From contig NZ_CP093301.1 in assembly GCF_024362785.1 (NCBI RefSeq), positions 248,001 through 312,000 on the forward strand: a DNA stretch of 64,000 nucleotides, read 5' to 3'. The position numbers were made by a program, and so were the translations under genes. Origin of the DNA: Evansella sp. LMS18. Its GTDB lineage: Bacteria; Bacillota; Bacilli; Bacillales; Salisediminibacteriaceae. A model generated the notes under the pieces. The model saw only the letters and a program-made list of their open reading frames with translations, had not been told where the DNA came from and did not search any database. Position 1 is the stretch's first letter; the number at the start of each line of letters is the position of its first letter. Shown here in pieces: positions 57,603 through 64,000 of this stretch.

Positions 57603-58445
57603 ATGAACGAATGGCTGGAAGGGATCGACTGGGCTGGAATCAGTGTGGTTATCATGACTGCGGTCCTGCAAATTATACTTATTCTTATTGTTTTCTTAAT
57701 CATCAGGGCAATCGGGAAAAGATTTATTTCAAGCAGCTTTAACCGAATGGGCGGCCAGCGTGGCATGTCAGCGGGAAGAGCCAGAACTCTGGAAAAATTA
57801 TCACTGAATGTTTTTTCGTATGCGCTTGGCTTTATGCTCGTAATATTCATTGCCGACATATTTAATTACAACGTTTCTGCGTTAATCGCAGGTGCCGGGA
57901 TCCTGGGGCTTGCTATAGGCTTTGGTGCACAGGGTCTTGTGAGTGATGTCGTCACAGGCTTCTTTCTTCTCCTGGAAAGACAGCTCGAGGTAGATGAATA
58001 TGTCACCGTCGCAGGAATCGATGGTATCGTGGAAGGAGTCGGGCTGCGGAACACCAGAATCAGAGGATTCGATGGCACTGTCCACTTCATACCTAACAGG
58101 GAAATCAGCACTCTCAGCAACCATTCCCGGTCAAATATGCAGGCAATTGCTGATATCAGCATTGCTTATGATGAAAACATTGACGAAGCTATATCGGTAA
58201 TACAGAAAGTATGTGACCGTATCGCTTCAGAAGATGAAACAATAGTGGAAGGGCCTCATGTAATCGGAGTTCAGAGTCTCGGTGACAGCGATGTTGTCCT
58301 AAGAGTCATCGCTAAAACTGTGAACATGGAACAATGGGCTGTGGAAAGAAAGCTTCGTAAAGAAATTAAAGAAGCGCTGGACAACCATAACATTGAAATT
58401 CCGTTCCCACATCAGGTATATATCCATAAGGAAGAAAAAGCATAA
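57603..58445 (+). CDS. ykuT: Small mechanosensitive channel (MscS family, YkuT)
   Basis: A 280-residue MscS-type channel with three membrane helices. The pore helix reads ALIAGAGILGLAIGFGAQGLVSDVVTGFFLL, followed by the beta domain (VDEYVTVAGIDGIVEGVGLRNTRIRG). It opens on hypo-osmotic shock. The start has AGGGAG upstream. Position between ykuS and ykuU identifies ykuT. Confidence 0.93.
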   Translation: MNEWLEGIDWAGISVVIMTAVLQIILILIVFLIIRAIGKRFISSSFNRMGGQRGMSAGRARTLEKLSLNVFSYALGFMLVIFIADIFNYNVSALIAGAGILGLAIGFGAQGLVSDVVTGFFLLLERQLEVDEYVTVAGIDGIVEGVGLRNTRIRGFDGTVHFIPNREISTLSNHSRSNMQAIADISIAYDENIDEAISVIQKVCDRIASEDETIVEGPHVIGVQSLGDSDVVLRVIAKTVNMEQWAVERKLRKEIKEALDNHNIEIPFPHQVYIHKEEKA

Positions 58446-58458
58446 TATCGATATGTAA

Positions 58459-58496
58459 AAAAGCTGTCCGGTAAATTTGTTACTGGACAGCTTTTC
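58459..58496 (+). terminator. Terminator of ykuT
   Basis: GCTGTCCxGTAA pairs with TTACxGGACAGC, followed by TTTT. Confidence 0.87.
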
Positions 58497-58651
58497 CTAT
58501 TGGGGCTTAGGTTAAGTGTATAGCGGGACTAATTTAAATGTCTGATGATAAACTGGCACTCGGGCCTTGATCCTTAGCTTAGTTGATCCTTCGTTCTATT
58601 CAGAACAATGAAAATCCTCAGGAAGTAAAACTTTTTTTACAAGCAGTACTA

Positions 58652-58906
58652 TTACTGAGTGCCGCCATTTAAGCGGCTATCCACTGCCTCACATACTTCT
58701 TGTGCGTTCATACCATGGGCATTAATTACAGAGCCTTCAATGCTTGTTTGCTGAATTCCCATCATATTTTCATCCTGACCTGTAACAACACAGCAGTCAC
58801 AGCCTGCAGCATCCTGCTCCTGACGCAGCTGTACAACTTCATGACCTCTTGCTTCCAGCTCCTGCTGAACGTTCGTTAATGATTGTTCTACTCCAACTCT
58901 GGCCAT
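58652..58906 (-). CDS. ykuS: YkuS (UPF0180) protein
   Basis: An 84-residue protein; [22 protein letters not shown], then [21 protein letters not shown] are family hallmarks. The paired CDCC suggests metal or redox chemistry but no function is known. AAGGAGG lies 7 nt before the ATG at 58906 (another ATG at 58909 is closer). The frame stays open far upstream through the short-repeat array; that part is not protein. Confidence 0.88.
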   Translation of the reverse strand: MARVGVEQSLTNVQQELEARGHEVVQLRQEQDAAGCDCCVVTGQDENMMGIQQTSIEGSVINAHGMNAQEVCEAVDSRLNGGTQ

Positions 58907-59071
58907 CATGGACCCTCCTTTATTTCCGGTTAAAAGGTGAGGAATAAAACTCGTCCGTTTTTTTAGAACGGCAAGTTTATCCCTGCTTACATAATATAAG
59001 ATGACCAAAATTTCCATGTCTATTCTTCCAGGGTAAAAATGAGGCTGGCTTTCCGTGTCATGTACGGTTAG

Positions 59072-59292
59072 GCTGTTTCGAGAATGGAACGCCTGATTTT
59101 GAGAATTGGAGCTCTCCCTTCGAGAATGAAACACTTGATTTCGAGAATTGGATGTCCGTTCGAGAATGGAACCGCTCGTTTCGAGAATGGAACGCACGAT
59201 TTCGAGAATTGGATATCCGTTCGAGAATGAGACCCTTGATTTCGAGAATAGAACCTCTCGTTTCGAGAATGGAACGCCTGGTTTCGAGAATA
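59072..59292. repeat. Eleven TTCGAGAAT repeats with about 21-bp period
   Basis: CGAGAAT words start at 59079, 59100 (TGAGAAT), 59121, 59142, 59161, 59182, 59203, 59222, 59243, 59264 and 59285. Spacing is 21 bp apart from two 19-bp steps (59142-59161 and 59203-59222), giving a 61-bp higher-order unit. It lies between the dapL terminator and ykuS. Confidence 0.93.
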
Positions 59293-59309
59293 GCTCACCC
59301 AACCCATAC

Positions 59310-59348
59310 AAAAAAGCAGAAAAGAGGATCCTTACCTCTTTTCTGCTT
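59310..59348 (-). terminator. Terminator of dapH-dapL
   Basis: AAGCAGAAAAGAGG (59314-59327) pairs with CCTCTTTTCTGCTT (59335-59348), with an A tract before (T on the minus strand). Confidence 0.88.
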
Positions 59349-59352
59349 ATAT

Positions 59353-60498
59353 TCACACTGCTGTTTTATCTAAATAATCAATCAGCAGCCGGATTCCGGT
59401 GGTTATCGCGTCTTCACTTGGGTTCAGCTTTGCTGAATGAAGGCCGAATTCACTATCTGCTCCGAGCCAGAACATGAAACCTGGGATTTCTTCAAGAAAA
59501 TATCCGAAATCCTCACCTGTCATTGCCTTCTCCGCCGGCTTAAACGTAACATAGGAGGAAGACTCGGCAAATTTGATGAAGTCTTCTGTTATCTCATGAT
59601 TATTATAGACCTGGCAGTAGTTCGCGCCATAATCAATATTGCCAGAGCAGCTGAAGCCGGACTCGATACCTTTTACAAGCGCCTCTATCCGCTCTTTTAC
59701 AAGCTCCATCGACTCAATGGATAACGTCCTGATTGTCCCTTCAATCCGGGCTCTTTCCGCTATGATGTTCTGCTTTGTCCCGCCAGTTATCTTACCGATT
59801 GTAACAACTGCAGAGTCTAAAGGCGAAACATTCCTCGATACCACTGTATGCAGCTGTGTAACGAGATGGCTTGCGGCAACAATCATGTCGTTAGCCTGAT
59901 GAGGAAAAGCGGCATGCCCGCCCTTTCCTTTTAAGTCAATAAAAAGCTCACTCGTATTAGCAAACAACAGGCCGGTTTTCGTGGAAACAGTACCTGCAGG
60001 AAGTTCGGGTGCAATGTGCAGTGCAACTATGCTGTCAGGCTTCCACTCCTTAAATTCTTCCGACTCAAGCATGGGCTTGGCTCCGCCAGGCCCTTCTTCT
60101 GCCGGCTGAAAAATAAAGAGCAGATTATCTTTCGGCTGGTTTTCCGTGAAAAAACTTAGCACCCCAAGAGCAATGCTCATATGGATATCATGTCCGCAGG
60201 CATGCATCATCCCCTGATGGTTTGAGGAAAACTCCAGGCCTGTTTCCTCATCCATCGGCAGACCATCGATATCCGCACGATATCCAAGCGTTTTTGAAGG
60301 GTCGCTCCCTTTCACTCTAACAAGAATACCGGTTTTCCATGTTTTGATCTCCAGATTATCCGAAGGAAGGCTTCGCAGGTAGGTTAATAAATAGTCCTGC
60401 GTCTTCTTTTCGGCAAATCCCAATTCCGGAATCTGGTGAAGATCACGCCTGATTTTTATAAAAGGAGCTGTATCAAACATCTGTCCCTCGCTGGCCAT
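59353..60498 (-). CDS. dapL: N-acetyl-diaminopimelate deacetylase
   Basis: A 381-residue M20-family amidohydrolase, equivalent to B. subtilis YkuR, the last acetyl-branch step of diaminopimelate and lysine synthesis. Metal-site stretches are [15 protein letters not shown] and [12 protein letters not shown]; the start region [15 protein letters not shown] is typical. Two starts are possible: ATG 60498 (GAGGAA upstream, within the dapH end) or ATG 60480 (GAGGGA); the first is given. It is 2 bp from dapH, so coupled. Confidence 0.92.
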   Translation of the reverse strand: MASEGQMFDTAPFIKIRRDLHQIPELGFAEKKTQDYLLTYLRSLPSDNLEIKTWKTGILVRVKGSDPSKTLGYRADIDGLPMDEETGLEFSSNHQGMMHACGHDIHMSIALGVLSFFTENQPKDNLLFIFQPAEEGPGGAKPMLESEEFKEWKPDSIVALHIAPELPAGTVSTKTGLLFANTSELFIDLKGKGGHAAFPHQANDMIVAASHLVTQLHTVVSRNVSPLDSAVVTIGKITGGTKQNIIAERARIEGTIRTLSIESMELVKERIEALVKGIESGFSCSGNIDYGANYCQVYNNHEITEDFIKFAESSSYVTFKPAEKAMTGEDFGYFLEEIPGFMFWLGADSEFGLHSAKLNPSEDAITTGIRLLIDYLDKTAV

Positions 60499-60500
60499 TT

Positions 60501-61220
60501 TTATTCCTCGTTCAGCTTACGGAGTTCCTGCTTGATTTCAGTTTTCCCTTTAGTTTTTTCATCGATTTCTTTAATAACTTTCGCTGGTGTTCCTGCTACT
60601 ACTGTGTTTGGAGGAACATCTTCTGTAACGATTGCGCCTGCAGCAACTACTGCGCCTTCTCCAACAGTAACACCTTCAAGGATAACAGCGTTTGCTCCAA
60701 CTACTACACCGTCTTCAACAACAACTGGCTTAGCAGATGGCGGCTCGATAACACCTGCCAGTACCGCTCCAGCACCAATGTGGCAGTTCTTGCCTACTGT
60801 TGCTCTTCCGCCGAGTACAGCGTTCATATCAATCATTGTTCCTTCGCCGACTACAGAACCAATGTTAATGGAAGCGCCCATCATAATTACTGCGGAATCA
60901 CCAATCTCCACCTGGTCACGGATGATTGCACCTGGCTCGATACGAGCGCGGATATTTTTCATATCAAGAAGCGGAATAGCAGAATTGCGGCGGTCGTTTT
61001 CCACAACAAAGTCTTCTATTTTACCTTCATTCGCCTGAAGTGCTTCGTTAATTTCTTTCCACTCGCCAAAAAGGACGCCTGTCCCGTTCTGAATGAAGCT
61101 TTTTGTGTTCTCGCCAAAGTTGATTCCATCCAGATCGCCTTTTATATGTACCTTTACAGGAGTTGACTTCTCCGCATTTGAGATAAAGCTGATAATTTCG
61201 TTTGCATCCATCATTTTCAT
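60501..61220 (-). CDS. dapH: Tetrahydrodipicolinate N-acetyltransferase
   Basis: A 239-residue hexapeptide-repeat acetyltransferase that acetylates tetrahydrodipicolinate, the entry to the acetyl branch of the diaminopimelate pathway. The left-handed beta helix is visible as [45 protein letters not shown] split over residues 110-160. The start at 61220 ([13 protein letters not shown]) matches the family; AAAGG is about 12 nt upstream. It is followed by dapL. Confidence 0.95.
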   Translation of the reverse strand: MKMMDANEIISFISNAEKSTPVKVHIKGDLDGINFGENTKSFIQNGTGVLFGEWKEINEALQANEGKIEDFVVENDRRNSAIPLLDMKNIRARIEPGAIIRDQVEIGDSAVIMMGASINIGSVVGEGTMIDMNAVLGGRATVGKNCHIGAGAVLAGVIEPPSAKPVVVEDGVVVGANAVILEGVTVGEGAVVAAGAIVTEDVPPNTVVAGTPAKVIKEIDEKTKGKTEIKQELRKLNEE

Positions 61221-61514
61221 AATAATATTCATCCTTTCAGCAATCAGTTTAAACACATACTAATAATAGACATTCAGGGCGAAAAATGCAATAAAGGCGA
61301 ATGATTCTAATGTAATTTCTCTAAAACTGGTTTTGGATTCCCGGTCATTGGGCCGCCATAACACTTTCGCTGTTTAAACCCACTGCATAATAATCCTCTA
61401 AACGACCATAATATGCTTATCAGGGGATTAAGCTGCACAAGAAGCATTATGGAAAGACATACCGTTTTTTCCATAACAGGTGAAAAACCTTGCAATCCCG
61501 CCACAGCTAATATG

Positions 61515-61557
61515 ATTTAAAAAGGACTTGAGGGTTAATCCTCAAGTCCTTTTTTAA
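61515..61557 (-). terminator. Terminator of the second mscS gene
   Basis: AAAAAGGACTTGAGG pairs with CCTCAAGTCCTTTTT (loop GTTAAT); it overlaps the stop codon. Confidence 0.87.
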
Positions 61558-62650
61558 CACTTCCTTCTATATTACCTGCGTTTTCCACATAGATACTCTG
61601 AGAAGGGAAGGCGATTTGAACTCCTTCTTCTTCAAGCACCTGAAGAATGTAGTGGTTCACTCTCTCCTTTACTTCAAGGAATTCTGTCCATGCTGTCGTA
61701 TTAGTAAAGCAGTAGACAAAGATATTTAAGCTGCTGTCTTCTATTTTATCAAAACGAACCATGATCAATTCCTGGTGAATTTCCGGATTATCCTGCAAAT
61801 AGTCGTTAATCCTATCTACAGCCCGCTTTATATTCTCTCTCGGGGTTGAGAAGGTCACACCCATATTAATGGAAATCTCCCGTTTCCCCATCTTTGTCCA
61901 GTTCGTAATCGGTTCGTTGGCTAAAGTTGAATTTGGCACTGTAACAAGGGCCTGTGAGAATGTCCGGATCTTAGTACTCCGGAAAGAAATATCCTCTACT
62001 GTTCCTTCCACGCTTGGAGTGCTGACCCAGTCGCCAATTTTAAATGGCTTTTCGGTTATAATAACCACTCCCCCGAAGAAATTGCTCAGGGAATCCTGTG
62101 CTGCAAGAGCGAAAGCAAGACCTCCAAGTCCGAGTCCTGCAACAAAACCAGATACGTTATATCCCCACTCCGCCGCAATAATGCTTATCGCCATCGCAAT
62201 GATAGCAAACCTGAGCAGCTTCGAAAGGAATGGCATAAGAATATTATCAGCTTCCACGTGAAACCTTTTACCTACCTTGGTAAACACCGCAGAATTTGGG
62301 CTGGTTAAATTGAACAATCCCCAGGCAACAAGAATTACAATCAGGGATCTGTATATTAACCCGATAAAATTCATAACATTGTCCCCATGCGGCAAATATA
62401 CAAGTGCTATATAAATACCAATGATAAAGAAAAAAGCTCTTAACGGCCGCTCAAAGGCCAGCAGCACATTTGTTAACACATCAGCGTGAGCTTTTCTCGA
62501 AAACATGAGAATAAACTTAAAAAGATATGTAGTAAATATCTTCCGGAAGATGAGAAATAAAATAACTATCCCTACAGCAATCCCAAACTCTGTCCAGGTA
62601 AAGGTTATTTCTATCTCTTCTAATATTTCTTCGAAGTCTGTTTCGTTCAT
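61535..62650 (-). CDS. MscS-family mechanosensitive channel (YhdY-like)
   Basis: A 371-residue channel with an extended N-terminus of about five membrane helices before the MscS pore helix (VAGLGLGGLAFALAAQDSLSNFFGGVVIITEKPFKIGDWV) and the cytoplasmic vestibule. The length resembles B. subtilis YhdY. GGAG precedes the ATG. It is the second MscS gene within 5 kb but is only distantly related to ykuT. Confidence 0.9.
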   Translation of the reverse strand: MNETDFEEILEEIEITFTWTEFGIAVGIVILFLIFRKIFTTYLFKFILMFSRKAHADVLTNVLLAFERPLRAFFFIIGIYIALVYLPHGDNVMNFIGLIYRSLIVILVAWGLFNLTSPNSAVFTKVGKRFHVEADNILMPFLSKLLRFAIIAMAISIIAAEWGYNVSGFVAGLGLGGLAFALAAQDSLSNFFGGVVIITEKPFKIGDWVSTPSVEGTVEDISFRSTKIRTFSQALVTVPNSTLANEPITNWTKMGKREISINMGVTFSTPRENIKRAVDRINDYLQDNPEIHQELIMVRFDKIEDSSLNIFVYCFTNTTAWTEFLEVKERVNHYILQVLEEEGVQIAFPSQSIYVENAGNIEGSVKKGLED

Positions 62651-62712
62651 CTTGTTTGCTCCTTTCTAAGACAATAGCCTCCCGCAAGTAACAGTATAAA
62701 CACTAACGGTGA

Positions 62713-62749
62713 ATAAAAAAAGCACTCTCTATCATTTAGAGAGTGGTTA
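62713..62749 (-). terminator. Terminator of the usp gene
   Basis: CACTCTCT (62723-62730) pairs with AGAGAGTG (62738-62745), with an A tract before it. Confidence 0.82.
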
Positions 62750-63175
62750 GTTCATATTGTCAGGAACTACCATTACAGGGCATTGAGCCAGATGAAGCAC
62801 ACCGTAACTGACACTTCCAAGAATGGCACTGACAAAAGGTCCGTTTCCCCGGGAGCCAATAACGATACACCGTGCTTTTTGTTCTGCAGCTTCATCCGTA
62901 ATCTGAATCGAAGGTGTACCGATCCTTACTTTTTGTACAAATGGAACTCTGTCATTCACCAGGTCTGCCGCAGACTTCATCACTTCCTGTCCCTTCGCCT
63001 CTTTCTCAGCGAGCCACCTCTCGTCTCCAGGGTCCTCCCCGGAAAATAATTTCTCCTTTTCAGGCTGTACATTGAGCATTAAAAGGGCTTCCGTATATTT
63101 TTCTGCCATCTCCACTGCAGTTTCCACTGCTTTCAGAGCATGGGAAGAGCCATCAACAGGTACAATTATCATCAC
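62747..63175 (-). CDS. Universal stress protein (UspA family)
   Basis: A 142-residue UspA-fold protein. The ATP-binding signature G-x2-G-x9-G-(S/T) appears as GSRGNGPFVSAILGSVS, and the N-terminus VPVDGSSHALKAVETA carries the first nucleotide loop. The start is GTG at 63175, with ATG at 63172 an alternative; GGAG is 7 or 10 nt upstream. Confidence 0.9.
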   Translation of the reverse strand: MMIIVPVDGSSHALKAVETAVEMAEKYTEALLMLNVQPEKEKLFSGEDPGDERWLAEKEAKGQEVMKSAADLVNDRVPFVQKVRIGTPSIQITDEAAEQKARCIVIGSRGNGPFVSAILGSVSYGVLHLAQCPVMVVPDNMN

Positions 63176-63397
63176 ACCAACACTCCTTTCAATAATACTT
63201 CGCTTCCACTCACGTTTTGAGGGGGTACGAACGAATACATCGGAATAATTGCATAGTACCTTTTTTTATGAAGGATAAAACTTACCCGCCTCAAAAATAT
63301 ATGCATAAGTATAAAGCATTGGGGAATAACATAATACTTATCAACGGAAAATTCTGAATAAAAAGACACTTGTAACAAAACTGTCATTTTTCAACAA

Positions 63398-63412
63398 AGA
63401 AAGCGCTTTCAT
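63398..63412. promoter_or_regulatory. Palindromic CcpA-type cre site
   Basis: AGAAAGCGCTTTCAT is a near-perfect catabolite-responsive palindrome. It lies 84 bp upstream of the ABC ATPase gene and about 220 bp upstream of the usp gene on the other strand; the rest of the gap (63176-63495) holds no gene. Confidence 0.65.
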
Positions 63413-63495
63413 TTTTAGCATATTGATGGTTAAATACTCATAAGGGGACTAAGGTTACGTGTGCAGAAGCAAAAAATTCTTTTGGGAGGTTGTTT

Positions 63496-64000
63496 ATGGG
63501 GATTGTTAACTTATCCAATGTACTTAAACGCTTTTCATCCAACGGGGAAATGAATATTCTTTTCGAGAATATGAATCTGCAAGTGAACGAAGGTGAGGTA
63601 GTCGTCATAACAGGTGGTTCACAAACGGGCAAGTCCACATTGCTTCACATGATCGCGGCGATGACACCGGCAAACAAAGGAACGGTGGAAGTTTTCGGAC
63701 AAAACCTTGTAACGGTCAAAGAACGTCCGAAATGGAGGCTGGAGAACATTGGCCTTGTTACGGATGAAGGATGTTTATTACCTTATTTGACTGTAAAACA
63801 AAACCTGCTTCTTGGTACTGACAGCAGTGAGCCGGATTATCCACTGAAAGAGGCACAGGCTCACAGAATTCTCGAAGAGCTTGGTTTTTCATCTGAATCA
63901 CTGAACGAAACTCTCGAAGGGCTGACTTCCAAAGAACAAATCCTCGCAACTATCGGGAGAATCTTTATGACAAATCCAAAGCTTATTCTTGCTGATGAAC
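63496..64000 (+). CDS. ABC transporter ATP-binding protein with degenerate motifs (3' end outside window)
   Basis: The first 168 residues of an ATPase of the FtsE/LolD/MacB type. Walker A is intact (GGSQTGKST, Lys46) and Walker B is LILADE, cut at the window edge. The Q-loop position reads GLVTDEG, with Asp90 where glutamine is expected, and the LSGGQ signature is replaced by LTSKEQ (143-148). Such changes suggest weak hydrolysis or a regulatory half. GGAGG lies 7 nt before the ATG. The cognate membrane protein would lie to the right. Confidence 0.85.
   Translation, partial: MGIVNLSNVLKRFSSNGEMNILFENMNLQVNEGEVVVITGGSQTGKSTLLHMIAAMTPANKGTVEVFGQNLVTVKERPKWRLENIGLVTDEGCLLPYLTVKQNLLLGTDSSEPDYPLKEAQAHRILEELGFSSESLNETLEGLTSKEQILATIGRIFMTNPKLILADE

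Noticed and set aside
58907-59356. Upstream extension of ykuS to 234 codons and the overlapping plus-strand frames
   Set aside because: The extension translates the TTCGAGAAT array and a terminator; ykuS has a perfect ribosome site at its short start.

Overview
The window is chromosomal DNA of a low-to-mid-GC, endospore-forming Bacillaceae. Nearly every gene can be matched from memory to the Bacillus subtilis ykuQ-to-ylbP segment, here read in the opposite direction. Sporulation markers (ylbJ, ylbO/RsfA family, a YjcZ-like protein, the ylbD coat gene, a CsfG-like forespore RNA), acidic Asp/Glu-rich lipoproteins and secreted proteins, and a betaine/carnitine/choline-type transporter suggest a halophilic or alkaliphilic member such as the Alteribacter/Salipaludibacillus/Evansella group. 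The genus is inference. No rRNA, tRNA, prophage, transposase or CRISPR array was seen.

Layout, left to right. 1-18.4 kb is the ylb block: ylbP, ylbO, an enoyl-CoA hydratase, rpmF-ylbN, ylbM (tmcAL), ylbL-ylbK, ylbJ, coaD-rsmD, the CsfG-like RNA, ylbG-ylbF, an inserted two-gene XPB-type helicase operon, then ylbE, ylbD, ylbC, ylbB and ylbA. 18.5-29.6 kb holds a YtvI-like permease, the ctaBCDEF caa3 oxidase cluster, a Dps ferritin and pyruvate carboxylase. 29.8-37.7 kb is the yla/ykt block (ylaN, glutaminase, ylaL, ylaK/phoH, a flavin-reductase-like protein, ylaI, ylaH, ylaF, yktC, ykzI, yktB, yktA). 37.9-51.5 kb has speA, the dual-function SR1 RNA with its SR1P peptide, a DUF3055 gene, a GAF protein, a polysaccharide deacetylase, a BCCT transporter, slp, the pdhABCD operon and ykyA. 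51.7-63.2 kb has a YjcZ-like gene, defB, rpoY-rnjA, ktrC broken by one stop codon, ykuVUTS, the diaminopimelate genes dapL-dapH, a second MscS channel and a universal stress protein. A partial ABC ATPase with degenerate motifs runs off the right edge.

Functionally the window joins central carbon entry (pyruvate dehydrogenase, pyruvate carboxylase), terminal respiration, translation and RNA turnover (L32, TmcAL, RsmD, peptide deformylase, RNase J1, RNA polymerase epsilon, the RicF subunit), lysine/diaminopimelate and polyamine synthesis, osmotic and mechanical stress, and sporulation.

The unusual material is mostly between genes: a 12-unit array of 51-52 bp hairpin repeats, a 101-bp tandem repeat, two arrays with about 21-bp periodicity, a cluster of short inverted repeats, four copies of a roughly 65-350 bp dispersed element and one copy of a second dispersed repeat. 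Most lie just past a terminator and before the next minus-strand gene. Other points of interest are a GC-rich leader before rpoY-rnjA with nested complementarities suggesting pseudoknots, an unlisted 23-residue basic peptide gene, the in-frame stop in ktrC, and the absence of ctaA, ctaG, ftsW and typA from an otherwise collinear block.
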